This document shows, piece after piece, positions 38,141-48,594 of a stretch of 64,000 bases of DNA (its first letter is position 1; the number at the start of each line of letters is the position of its first letter). A program made the position numbers and the translations under genes. This DNA is from Rutstroemia sp. NJR-2017a BVV2 (taxonomy: Eukaryota; Ascomycota; Leotiomycetes; Helotiales; Rutstroemiaceae): positions 1-64,000 of the forward strand of contig NJPS01000049.1 in the NCBI GenBank assembly GCA_002946415.1. The letters run 5' to 3'. The notes under the pieces are model-generated. The model did no database searches. It saw nothing but the letters and a program-made list of their open reading frames with translations, and was not told the origin of the DNA.

Positions 38141-38164
38141 AATTTTTAAATTATTAAAATATTA
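38141..38164. repeat. Target-site duplication, right copy
   Basis: 24 bases identical to 36292-36315, immediately upstream (5' side on the minus strand) of the truncated LINE. Confidence 0.9.
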
Positions 38165-38530
38165 AAAGGAATAATTAATATTTATATTAATTTATTATTA
38201 AATATTTAATATTTAATTTATATAAAAAGTATTTTATATAATAATTACAATTTAAAAATTATTAGTATTTCTATTATTCTTATTAAGAAATATAAAACAA
38301 ATATATAATAAATAATAAAATATCAATTTTTTTTCTAAACTAAAAAGAAACTTAAATATATTAGAAAAATTATTAAATAAAATTTTTAATTTTATATTAT
38401 TTTAAAATACATTTTTCATTATAATATCTTCATAAAATAATTTTAAGTTTAATTATTAAAATTTCTGGTATTTTTTATTTATTAGGGAATTTGAACTATT
38501 TATAATCTTTGCGTAACGAATTCTAACCTA
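38165..38530. other. AT-rich block, no gene
   Basis: Continuation of the AT-rich sequence interrupted by the LINE. No coding content. It ends shortly before the promoter of the CBM18 gene. Confidence 0.6.
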
Positions 38531-38540
38531 TTGTTGTATC

Positions 38541-38555
38541 TATAAGTATATATAG
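38541..38555 (+). promoter_or_regulatory. TATA-like element of the CBM18 gene
   Basis: TATAAGTATATATAG lies about 90-105 bp before the ATG at 38646 and is followed by an ACAACACTTTCAACAATTG leader. The spacing matches the TATA box of the LysM gene. Confidence 0.45.
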
Positions 38556-38645
38556 TTCTCAACTTCTTAGTGAGCACCCAAGCAGCTACCTTTTAACACA
38601 ACACTTTCAACAATTGTCAGCATCACTACCACTCTATACTATACG

Positions 38646-39166
38646 ATGCTGTTCCCTTCAACTTCTTTCTTCCTGTCATTGGCCCTTCTGGCGGGTACTT
38701 CACCTGCACACCCAGGCACGAACAAACGCCAGGTCCCCACCCCAAACTTGACCTGTGGCCGGAAGTTGGGCGAGGGCATCAACTACTTCTGTTCCGTCGA
38801 CCTTCCTTGCTGCTCGTACTATGGCTACTGCGGTACAGGCGATGCATACTGCAATACTCTGGCGGGATGTCAGGCTTCGTACAGCAATCCAACAGTCCCA
38901 GGTTGCCACCAGCCCATCGATAAGGTAACAGTTTCTCCGAATGGAAAATGTGGTCGAAAATTTGAGGAAACCTGGGGCTACCGATGTCCTGAAGGGGAGA
39001 GTCCTTGTTGTTCTTCTTCGTGAGTGAAGCACAAATCTATTACGCTCAAACATTGCTGGATACGATTTAATTTGTTGAGTAAAGTTTCTACTGTGGAAGC
39101 ACACCAGACCACTGCGACGTTGATAAAGGCTGCAAGCCGGAATATGGAACCTGCAACTCTCTTTGA
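38646..39166 (+). CDS. Secreted two-domain CBM18 chitin-binding protein
   Basis: Exons 38646-39019 and 39085-39166 (65-bp intron, GTGAGT ... TAAAG) give about 151 aa. A signal peptide (FFLSLALLAGTSPAHPG) is followed by a KR pro-site. Two chitin-binding type 1 domains follow: CGRKLGEGINYFC with LPCCSYYGYCGTGDAYC, and CGRKFEETWGYRCP with SPCCSSSFYCGSTPDHCDV. Each has the hevein-like CC-x5-CG core. There is no catalytic domain. It is probably an apoplastic or cell-wall chitin binder, like the LysM/CBM18 protein 5 kb away. The second module lacks the small residues usual between its CC and CG (SSSFYCG). The single intron falls just after the CC core of module 2, unlike the repeated phase-1 introns of the larger neighbour. 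Confidence 0.85.
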
Positions 39167-39669
39167 AGAACATGATCAAGGTGGCAGGGATTCGTGCAGA
39201 CTATTAGGAATTCGGGAGGTCATCTGGCGAATATAGACACCTAAAGTATGTATTTTGGAACTTCGCAGTGCCGGATAAAGAATTCGTTTCGGAAAGGTCG
39301 CCAAGCAAGAAGGCAATGGCATCTTAGACCTTATTGCATCTAAAGCAGAGTCAAAATAGACGATCTTTAGATAATATATGCTGAGTACTCAATATTTAAA
39401 CTTTTATTCAAATTATGTTGAGGATCGAGAAGTTGGTGGTCAACATGGAACAGCAAATCGAACACTTCATGGCTTGTTTGTGGCCGCGGTTTTAGTCGTT
39501 GAATGCCTGTACTTACAGTGCGGATATACCTGAAGTGATGTTTGTTGCGCTAATATTTAGCGATGTGAGCCCTATAACTTCGCGAGGTAGAACGTTCGCC
39601 TGACAGCAAATCACTGCATATTCTGAACGAAATTAGACTGAGCTAGATAGGACCGAAAGGAGTACGAAA
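39167..39669. other. Intergenic, no gene seen
   Basis: Ordinary composition, short frames only. No motif recognised. Confidence 0.5.
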
Positions 39670-40040
39670 CTAACTTTTTAACAGAACGGGATGTCTGCCG
39701 CCACTCCAATAACCCCCTACGACAGCCCAGCACGCTGCCCATGGCCTCGTCACAACGCGACCATGCCCACCAACGCCGTAGTACCTGAACAAACCCCCGT
39801 GATCAAGATATCGCATCGCTCTATCAGTACCAGGTGTGCCTTCTCCAAGCCTGATATAAACCCTCGCGCGCGAATAGATCTCTGAAATTAGTGATATCTG
39901 GGCGCTTTTCTCCTCACTGTTTTCTTGTGCTTGGTTGATACAAATAGCATCGACCCAGACCGTCAAGCCCCCAAGCGCCTTGCGCAAATGCACCAGCGCT
40001 GCATAACAATTTTCTGTGACGACTACCGGATAGCTACTCT
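39670..40040 (-). pseudogene. HET-domain fragment
   Basis: The minus strand reads YPVVVTENCYAALVHLRKAL, then VWVDAICINQAQENSEEKSA and QISLISEIYSRARVYIRLGE. This is the central part of a heterokaryon-incompatibility (HET) domain. The usual start of the domain (ALSYVWG-type) is missing on the right, where sequence becomes unrelated near 40040. On the left the frame loses similarity after TPGTDRAMRYL and stops at 39670. It is a truncated pseudogene, not an expressed allele. Confidence 0.8.
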
Positions 40041-40074
40041 GAGTGCGTCAACGGTTACTCTGGGTATGCCAGGC

Positions 40075-40265
40075 TTGTGCTGTCCTGTGCATCTCTCTCT
40101 TGGTAGTGGCTCAAGCCTCCTAGGATATAATGCATACTTCGTATAGGTACTTAGCAGCCCAATAGGTACCCGCCGGATCGGTTGCTTCTCTCGATCACCG
40201 ACCCGGTGGGTGATGAGTACCTAAATAGGTACCCATTTCGTAGCCTAGTGCTAGGAAAGACGGTA
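40075..40265. repeat. Dispersed repeat, copy 1
   Basis: It shares GTGGCTCAAG, CCCAATAGG/CCCGATAGG, GGTTGCTTCTCTCGAT and the trailing TTTCGTAGC with 41410-41580 in the same order. It includes ACCGACCCGGTGGGTGATG. This is a non-coding repeat family, possibly a non-autonomous DNA transposon, but no transposase or clear terminal repeats were found. Confidence 0.6.
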
Positions 40266-41289
40266 ACCAGTGTGACTAAAGATATATCAGATAGAGAAGT
40301 GAATTGATGTTGACAAGACAGCTTCTCTGGTCGAGTTGAGCTGCGATTTGAAGCTTTCGAGATGGCCGTCGCCTGCCGATATCGTCTCCACTACGGCACT
40401 TTTACTCCGACAATTTACCAATACGCTCATCGACTTTCCGACTCATCCCGACAATGGGCCGCCCTTCCCCTTCACGCAAATTGCACGAGGATGGACGATA
40501 GAATCCTTTCGAGGAAGATACTTCTAGCCTGTAACAGATATAATTGAACTTCAGGAGGTGGGCGAGCTTGACCTTTACAAGCTGACTGACGGAGTAGCGA
40601 TAGCCCGAGAAGGTTCATTATCGAAAAACAAGGAGAGATTAACAATCACCCAAAGTCCCATACAAGCAGTCCTCGATCGGTTTCCAAGATAGATCAATGA
40701 TATTTTGCTATCCTATTGCTTCTGTGGACCTTATATATCACTAACTAGCCCGACTAAGAGGCCTCGAGATACTAAGATTACAATCTCTCGAAATAGCTTG
40801 ACACGGAGTAGAAACACGCCATCGGAGGAGTTCAACAACAATGGTCACCTGGGAGTCTCGGATATTTCACGCCACTCGGTAGCATATACTTCTTCCGTCT
40901 GCAGATTTGGAAATGTCAAAGTTTTGTGTCTCAGAAACTCATCCACCTTGCACCTTATACCATAGATTCAATATCGTTCTGCTCCAGGGGTATGCCGGTG
41001 CCAGTAAGAATCACTTGATAAGCAGGAGTTGTATGCGAAGCTATCATCTCTCAAGGGAAGTCCGAAATGGCGTGTCGAATCTTCTTCCAAGCTCCAAGAG
41101 GCCGAGTAAAGCTCACAAATGATTTTGACGATCAATATAATTGTATGAGTTGCGGAAGAAGACGAAGCTGAACCCTAAGAAGATTGAAAAAGAGCAGCAA
41201 GATAATGACTAGACCCGTTTCCATGCTTGTGACTCTACATGGTAGTATTTACCCTGAAAGAACACAAGAACTGTATAGTGTCGTCGGAA
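40266..41289. other. No confident gene
   Basis: Overlapping frames of 60-86 codons on the plus strand show no domain or splice logic that I trust. This is probably intergenic or decayed sequence between repeat copies. Confidence 0.4.
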
Positions 41290-41580
41290 GATAGGAACAT
41301 TTAGGCTGCGAACAAACCCACTGGGTGGGTGCCCGCCGGGTTGGGCACCCATGGGTGGGTTGAGCAGCTTGGAAACCCACCCAGTGCCCAAATGGATATC
41401 TAACTGGATCGTGCCAGTCCTGTTTTAGTCTGTGCACCTCTCATTTGATAGTGGCTCAAGTCCTTTAGGGTACGGTGAACACCCTGTCTTGGTGCTTGAC
41501 AACCCGATAGGCGCTCGCCAGGTGGATTGCTTATCTCGATTATCCACCCAATGGGTACAAGTTTCGCAGCGAAGGAACGT
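41290..41580. repeat. Dispersed repeat, copy 2
   Basis: The left part carries CCCATGGGTGGGTTGAGCAG then AAACCCACCCAGTGCCC, matching the motif order at 42488-42530. The right part (41410-41580) matches copy 1. Inverted GGGTGGG/CCCACCC pairs suggest hairpin potential. Confidence 0.6.
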
Positions 41581-42450
41581 TAACCTCGAACTCACATGGA
41601 ACTCCGTCGTGACCTTGCAGAAAACTAATCTAGCTAAACTGGCAACAGAGTGTCAATTTCGATGGGCCACATGAGGCCAAGAACGCATGGTGCCATATAT
41701 ACGGCGATGGATAAACCATATCGTAGATATCTCATATATGTATATGCAATACTTAGCTGCAATTGCCTGGTCATGAGGGCGCCGCCACTGACTTTAAGGC
41801 CCAACATCAAGCTGATTTTGAGGTCTCAAAAAACAACTGATCCGCAATCCCAGCGACAGGCACATTGAAAAGTGAGTCTTGTGACTTACTCCCGGAAGGA
41901 CGCGATCCTGTCTTGTCAGATCGGGGAAAGCTCGAGGGTCAGCGTGGAAGTCCCCATGCGGGGTTTTCTGAGACTGCTGGGGAGTTTGAGGAACAGGTCT
42001 CCCTCTCAACGCCACCACAGAAACCAACTTCTTCGGAAGTGTGGAATGAATAGATGATTAATTGAATTCTGAGTTCTCGATACGCCAAGATATGTGCAAA
42101 TCTCAGTTGAGTGGAAGGTAAAAGTGAGCGCTAGGAAGGAGTGAGGAGACTAACCGGACTAGGTTCTTGCGCCATCTCCTTACGGACGACTCTTCCTAGA
42201 GTCCAACCTAGAGAAAGTCCTAATACAGGAAAGGAAACAAAAAACGCAACCGCAAAGTCTGCAGATAAAACGACTGTGATTACAGTTTGAAAGAGCTCAG
42301 AGCGTGATAATAAAAAGAAATTTGGTGATACAGACATCGTTCGCCATCGACCACATTATCCAAAAACATAGATCACAGAGACTCTCCCACCACTCGGCGC
42401 ATGCTCACTGAACTACATGCACGGCTTGATGTAGGACTGAGATCTTCTGG
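41581..42450. other. No confident gene
   Basis: Short overlapping frames on both strands. One at 42131-42337 minus has hydrophobic segments (TVITVVLSADFAVAFFVSFP) but no recognisable family or partner exon. It could be a fragment of a membrane protein. Confidence 0.35.
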
Positions 42451-42454
42451 TCAA

Positions 42455-42640
42455 TCATTCACCTGGCAGTAGGCCGCGAGGTTATTACCCATGGGTGGGT
42501 ATTCCAGTTCTTCAACCCACCCAGCAATCCAATCAAGGGTGGCAGAATAAGATCCGGCATATCAATTGGGTAGCTAATATACCCTTCAGCCCACCACAAC
42601 CCGGCGGGTACCCTACCCACTCGGTGGCTAGGTCCGCAGG
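42455..42640. repeat. Dispersed repeat, copy 3
   Basis: CCCATGGGTGGGTATTCCAG and CAACCCACCCAGCAATCC align with the left part of copy 2. Further on it has CCCGGCGGGTACCC and CCCACTCGGTGG. This is a partial copy of the same family. Confidence 0.55.
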
Positions 42641-42855
42641 CTATCTGGCAGAAACTATGTAGCATTATACGTTGCGCCGGGCCCTCGCGCAATTTAAGGC
42701 TCCATTGCTGGCGTAAACCTGTCTATTTTAGATCATCCGTCCCACCATCGATCATGGCAGCAAGAATTAATAGCAAGCCCATACTATTTACTAGAAGGTA
42801 ATTCCTCTAAGTATGCGTTACTTCTTTACATTATTCTATATTTATCCTTGGCAAT

Positions 42856-44087
42856 ATGTCAACCAAACCCATTCCAAATTCTCAGCCGGCTTTGATACAC
42901 AATCATGGCTCTCCTTCGACTCTTCAACAAGAGAAACATGACAGTCCACCAGAGAATATCCCACACTTAGATGCACCCAGTGATCTAGTAGGTGACGGCA
43001 ATCATGCTATCGCCGATTACGATGTCCCGACATGGAAATGGATAATGATTTGCATTGGTCTTGCTATAGGTGCTTTCTTATATGGTGAGAGTCCTTTATT
43101 GGTTTCTTCTTATTGGGTATTAACTTCTCAGGGCTCAACACAACTATCTCAGCAGATTCTCAAGGACCTATACTTGAGAGCCTTGGTGAGGTGAACAAGA
43201 TTGCTTGGGTAGGTATAGGTTTTCCCATGGGCTCCGTGGCAGTGGTACTGCTTCTTGGTCAAATGTATGGTCTCTACCAAACCAAATACATCTATATTTC
43301 CAGCATTCTGGTCTTTGAAGCAGGTAGCGCTGTCTGTGGTGCCGCGCCGAACATGAATACTATGATTGTTGGTAGAGCTATTGCCGGCGTGGGTGGCGCA
43401 GGACTATATCTCGGGTAAGCATTACACTTCAATTCCAATCATTCAATCCAAATTGTACTTTGATGAAAGTACTAATCACGATGAGGTAGCGCATTGACAT
43501 ACTTTGCCAAATTCACCTCCGAACGGACTCAACCGATCCACATGGCCATTATAGGCATTGCTTGGGGCTTAGGTTCCATACTTGGTCCTTTGATCGGCGG
43601 TGGTTTTGCCAACAATATGGGCTGGCGTTGGGCTTTCTATATCAACCTACCACTTGCAACGATCATGCTATCCATTCACATATTTCTCCTACCTCTGCAT
43701 AACCCAATGCCTTCAATGCCCAAGAAGTGGACGAACATTGACTGGCTCGGGGCAATACTGAATGCAGTTTTTTTCACGACTTTCATAGTCATTCTTACCA
43801 TTGGAGGTGCAACACCAGATTGGCGTTCTGCTGCGCCAATAACTCTTTGGATCATCTTTGGTATCGCATTGCTGTTATACATACTTCAACAAGCATATTC
43901 AATCGGTACCTCTAGAGAGTGGAGGCTATTTCCAGTCCATTTACTGCTTTCTCGAACCTTAATTCTTTTGTTCACCGGCACGGCAGCTTCGACAACTGGC
44001 CTGGTGATTCTAATATATTACCTTCCAATTCTCTTCCAATTCACACGTGGCGACTCTATGTTAGGGTTTACTGGTAGGGAATTGTAA
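42856..44087 (+). pseudogene. MFS transporter (DHA14-like), C-terminally truncated
   Basis: Exons 42856-43084, 43132-43414 and 43490-44087 keep frame for 369 aa. A hydrophilic N-tail is followed by membrane segments of a 14-helix drug/H+ antiporter-like transporter: WKWIMICIGLAIGAFLYG, LNTTISADSQGP, VGRAIAGVGGAGLY, WGLGSILGPLIGG with GWRWAFYINLP (typical motif C region and following loop), and LVILIYYLPILFQFTRGDS. The family normally runs to 500-600 aa. Here homology ends at GDS, and ten unrelated residues lead to a stop where LTR-like sequence starts. About five C-terminal helices are missing, so it is probably non-functional. Its nearness to a PKS invites a role in metabolite export, but truncation argues against present use. 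Confidence 0.8.
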
Positions 44088-44304
44088 GAGTGTCGCGGTA
44101 CAGTAGTAATATTGCCGGAGCCTAAACGTAGGGTACTTGTTAAAGACAAACTAATTGCTACTGATTCCCTTTCCTTCTTGCTATTCCTTATATTAGGGTC
44201 CCTTAGGGTGGGGATCCCGTTTCTCGCTCGATCAGCCTCCGCTACCCCTCTTATATAAGTGATCAACGCCCGGACCCTCGAATTCTCTTCTTACACTCCT
44301 AACA
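44083..44304. mobile_element. Possible solo LTR (Copia-like) remnant
   Basis: It begins TGTAAGAGTG and ends TTACACTCCTAACA. It contains TATATAAG at 44252-44259 followed about 25 bp later by a TC-rich stretch (CTCTTCTTACACTCC), the layout of a fungal LTR promoter. It abuts the truncated MFS gene. I see no target-site duplication, so the ends and the identity are uncertain. Confidence 0.4.
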
Positions 44305-44314
44305 CTTCTACCTT

Positions 44315-45626
44315 TTATTCTTTAATATCAAGTTCCATTTCATTTTGAGATGAATTCCCACGAATCGCATACTCTTCGACTAGGTCTAGCCGATCCCCAC
44401 TAGTTGTGGAAGGGAAAGAACTCTCTTTCGAATGTTTATACCCTTTCTTTATCGATATTTGTTTGGAATAATCTATGTAATTGCCAGAGCCAGCAGCCTG
44501 GCGCGCTTTTCTATCTGTCAAAATCTTCATGATAATTGGTCTCAACGTCGGGATTGAGGCTACAAGAACCCAAGTATTAAGTTCTATAGCTGCCCAAAGT
44601 CCGACATCGACATTATTGACTTTAGGACTATCCTTAGCCAAATAAAGAGAAGTACAGAGCAGGGTTAACTTACAAGTAGGGTCAGGTCCAGGAAGGTTTT
44701 CAGCGAGAACAAGTCTCCACAATCGGAGGCAAGATAGTACTGTCACTCTATTTTGTTTGAATTAGATGATAGGTTGTGTGAGTTTGAAAGGAACACTTAC
44801 ATCAAACCCAGTAGGAATGTGCTACTCATAGAGATGCGCTCCGACAGAGATCTTTGGATTGAAGAAATGAAGTATACTGGCATCAAAAGCACTACGATAT
44901 CGAGTGCAATTGAGAAAGCTTCGTTGGATAGGAAAAAGACTGGGTAGTTTATACATTTCCCTTCAATTGTCGCATCCCAGAACGATGCGACCGGTACACA
45001 TAAGAAAATCCCGACAAGCATCTACACCTGGATCAATAAGACAGCAAAAGCAGAGAGCATGGAATCTTACAGCAGCTATCATCCAAGCAATGTTTATTGC
45101 TGCAGCCACAATGAACGGTGTCCGACCCTTTGGGACGCGAAAGATTCTCCAGTACAGAGCAAGAAGGGAGAGTTTGCTGAAGGTCAAAGCAATTGGGAAC
45201 ATTATTGCGCCCACATATAAGCCTTTCACAAAGGACATGAGATGAGGTACATCTAACTTTCCTATGTGTTGACCGTAAAAGTTATGCTGGACCTCGAAGA
45301 TTGCCAAAGCGCTACATGCAATTGAAAATGCCTAAGGTTCTATGTCAGTCTCGAATCATCTTCATGTGTTTTAGAACTTCCGCTCTTACAGCGCCGACAA
45401 GAATCAGGTAGTCATCCACCCAAAACTCTATTTTCGTCCACCATCTTGAGAACACGCGAAGAAATATTGTGATGAGAGAGATGCTAATGAAGACCCCAGA
45501 GACAGCATTTATCTTAGGTCCCTCATTAGCATCTAGATTGACGCCGGGGTATACTGGAGTATGAAAATATCCGGAAGTGGACATGCTTGAGATTGAGTTT
45601 GGACTATAGTTTATGCTTCTGAACAA
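44315..45626 (-). CDS. Seven-helix rhodopsin-domain integral membrane protein
   Basis: A four-exon model from ATG 45626. Exon 1 ends DDYLILVGA; exon 2 begins AFSIACSALAIFEV and ends IAWMIAA; exon 3 runs MLVGIFLCVPVASFWDATIE to FLLGL; exon 4 holds TVLSCLRLWRLVLAEN, the last helix, and a charged tail rich in Ser/Lys/Glu. Landmarks of the fungal rhodopsin-domain (SAT4/PTH11-related) family are visible: RVFSRWWTKIEFWVDDYLIL, SKLSLLALYWRIF, CVPVASFWD, and LWAAIELNTWVLVASIPTLR near the end. Members are plasma-membrane proteins of mostly unknown function, some linked to surface sensing. No CFEM Cys domain precedes the helices. The start could be an internal Met fourteen residues on. Exon 4 is uninterrupted by my reading. 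Confidence 0.78.
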
Positions 45627-46021
45627 GCATGAGTGATGGGAACACGAGCTCTTATTTATGAACTTTTATTAACCGGGGTCTAAGGGGGGTCAGGGAGACT
45701 TGTGTAACATAGGCTACCTTTGTTCCTGCTTATTTAATGTGGCTTTGATAGGGAAGCGGCGTAGTCGTGGGGGTGGGGAGTATTGCATATATTTGCTGAT
45801 TCTTTGCTTACGATATTAATAGAATGCAGGCACGGAAAAATGAGACGTTCGTTACATTGCTAGTTCAAGGTGGCACCAAGTAATTTTTCCACGGCACAGT
45901 CGTGGGGTTTTGTCAACTACATGAGCAGATTGGTACGTTATCAATAAACATCATTTATCCTAATCTTCCTTCGCCGCAGCCTTCGCACAAACTTCTTGGG
46001 TTACTGTGCATCACTTCAGAA

Positions 46022-46691
46022 TCAGACCAGGAAACTGCCGTTGCTTCTTGCTAGGAGGTAGTTCTTGCGATACTCGTCTTGATCTGTCTCCGCACTACGA
46101 TTCAGAGCTTCCCACTTCGGATGATCCTTAAACAACCGAATACCACCACCGTACTAATGAGATATATTGCGTTAGCTAGAGATGCTCACTAAACTCAGTT
46201 GTAAAACAAGGGGTTGACTTACGTTTGCTTCGTTAAGCGTAAAACGATGATAAATTCCAGCAGGCAAGACAAGCAAATCTCCCGCTTCGACCTTGATACG
46301 AACCCACTCGTCCTCTACATTACGGACGTCGAAATAACCACCGCCTTTTAGAAAATAACGAATCTCTTCATCTTGATGAAGATGCTCCATGAAGAATGTC
46401 TTAAGAAGTGCCTCAAACGCAGGACCCATAGTCTCTGGGGAAACTTCGAGCTCATCGCGATGTGTATAGCCGCGAGTAGCTGAGATGTTCTCGAGCTTTT
46501 TCTTTGAGTCAGGAGAATCTACTGGTAGATTGTAGTAAAGTATACCGAGGGCTGTGAGATCTTCTGCTGATAGGGGGGTTCCTGAATCGTGTGGGAGACG
46601 AGAATCGCCCTGGTAGGCACGGTTTTAGCTTCGTATCCAATCATCACAGGAATATACTTACAGGCTTGTTGTCATGGAGGTAGACCTTCAT
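46022..46691 (-). CDS. Acireductone dioxygenase (methionine salvage)
   Basis: Three exons from ATG 46691: MKVYLHDNKP, then GDSRLPHDSG through RFTLNEAN, then YGGGIRLFKDHPKWEALNRS to FLV and the stop at 46022. The cupin metal site is complete: HLHQDEEIRYFLKGGGYFD supplies His, His and Glu, and LLVLPAGIYHRFTL the last His. The enzyme converts acireductone and oxygen to the 2-keto acid precursor of methionine (Fe form), in the cytosol. The length (about 180 aa) is normal for a fungal member. It is a housekeeping-type enzyme, unusual among the accessory genes around it. Ni/Fe selectivity cannot be read from sequence. Confidence 0.92.
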
Positions 46692-48594
46692 TTTGCGTTG
46701 TGGTGATGGTTGTGGTGTTAAGCTAAAAAGCTTTTGATACTACAAAAACCTGCCGTTTATAAGCCCAAGATCTGTTACACACTCTCTAATCACTGCTCTT
46801 AGATCTGTTAAAAATAACCAATCTACAACTAGAAGTACGTCAAAAGCGGCCCCACGACTGTGCTAATGCATCGGTGGTTATTTTGGGTTGGGAGGTTAAT
46901 TCCAATGTGATTCATGCATGCTTATTACATGACGGACGGCCAATTATTCTTCCATGATTATTCCCCGCCACACTCAAACTTTTCGAACCGTTACACAACA
47001 TATAATACGATGTCCTCTTACCTGTGGACTGCCTATCCGTTCATTTGACCACGCCATTCTTTGCCGCATCTAGCATTTTCCATTTGGTGGTACAGCATAC
47101 TCGGCGTCGTATCTTCTCGTCTGCAACTTCCACTCTACTCATTCAAAATAATTCTTCGCCACATTCTGCATGAATGCAGCTTCGCTAAATTTATTCAAAC
47201 GGCCCGATATTCAGTATTTGTTCGCCGAGTTGCTGTATCCCAACGGCGTACATACGGCGAAGTAGGGTTAGGGTATTTCCATCCTGCCACCTTTGAAGAG
47301 ATTGGTTTGGGAGCGGAAACAGAAATCGAAATTGGAAAAACAAGCATTTGAAGAGGAAGGCTCCCCATGATATTACAATCTATGGATACGCGCGGCCATG
47401 AACAGAGTTTTGGGGTTACAATATGGAGATTATCCAAACACGAATGCAACCCTGCTTTGTGACATGAGGCTCGGCGGCGTAGAATGATACCCAAAAATCA
47501 AAATGATTATCAAGTTCTGTATCATTCTTACTGTTAAAATCATGAATGTTCATTGGAACATAGAATAGCCCAAAAATTCGGGCGGCGGCGTTGTGGAAGC
47601 ACAAGTACACTGGCAACCACAATCCCCCTTCTCTTTCTCTATCCATTTTGACTCGGCTCGTCTGCAACCCTAGTTCCTTAGACCCTTTTGTTTCTTTTCT
47701 ACCACATTTGATCTATTCCAGTTTCAAATTGAAGCTACAATGACAACCGACATCGAGAGCAAGATGGCTTCCTCTCAGACCGAGTTTAGAATAGCAAAAG
47801 TAAAAAGTGATTGCTTGGTCTTCTTTGAGTTTAGTTCAAGAATGACCGTCCCCACCGCTTTGCGTAGAATTCGTTAATTTCGGGTTCAATACTATAGATC
47901 CCCTGATTTCATGGCGACTTTATCAACGGGACAGTTCTCTGGACAGAAGATCGCCGAGTGTATAATGCAACCTCACTCGCTCAAAAGAGTTGATCAGGTT
48001 GCATAAGCCGCATAGCTGCGCCTCCAGGTAAAGCTACATTCTTTCCCCCTTCAGAAACCCACCCTCTACAGAAATAGTAAGCGCTACAGTGCCATTGATG
48101 TAGCCTGGTGGTTAGATGCATGAAGTACTCTGTGTCGTATGGCTCATTTTGGAAGCCATATAGACGATCAATGATTTTGAGAGGTTACCACATACTGTGG
48201 ATATAGAATTCCAAGTGACTAGATGCGCGCTCTTCGTCAAGGGTGAGGTAGTATTGCGAAGCAGTTGAGTTTCATAGGTCAATGATTGCGAAATAAACGG
48301 ATCAGAATTTGCTCCAACATTGAAGCAACGTTCCCGGACACAATCCACTCATCAGCTACTAACTGATCATGCCAATTGATCGCCATTCTTTGTTTGGAGA
48401 GAGTTCTGCGAAAAGCCCCAATACCGCCCTAAGTCCATCATAGTATCTACGCTCGGTGAGCATGATTGTGCTCATTGGCACTCTTACTTCAAAAATTAAC
48501 GCATACAGTTGCTGTTTTTGTATCACCGAGTAAACATCTTCTTTCATATATCAATATATCATTGATAAATGCTATATTGGGCCCATGCTTGCTT
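46692..48594. other. Long intergenic region, no confident gene
   Basis: Ordinary composition. A short ATG frame at 47740 (plus) followed by a possible donor (GTAAAAAGT) and an open stretch at 47872-47960 might be a tiny gene or first exons of a decayed one. I could not build a consistent frame. Frames on the minus strand (47195-47667, 48112-48547) show no domain. Confidence 0.4.

Noticed and set aside
44083..44304. Complete solo LTR with target-site duplication
   Set aside because: The flanking five bases differ (GGAAT against CTTCT), so only an LTR-like remnant is claimed.
47740..47960. Possible two-exon small gene
   Set aside because: The donor and acceptor do not give a consistent frame, and a stop follows shortly.
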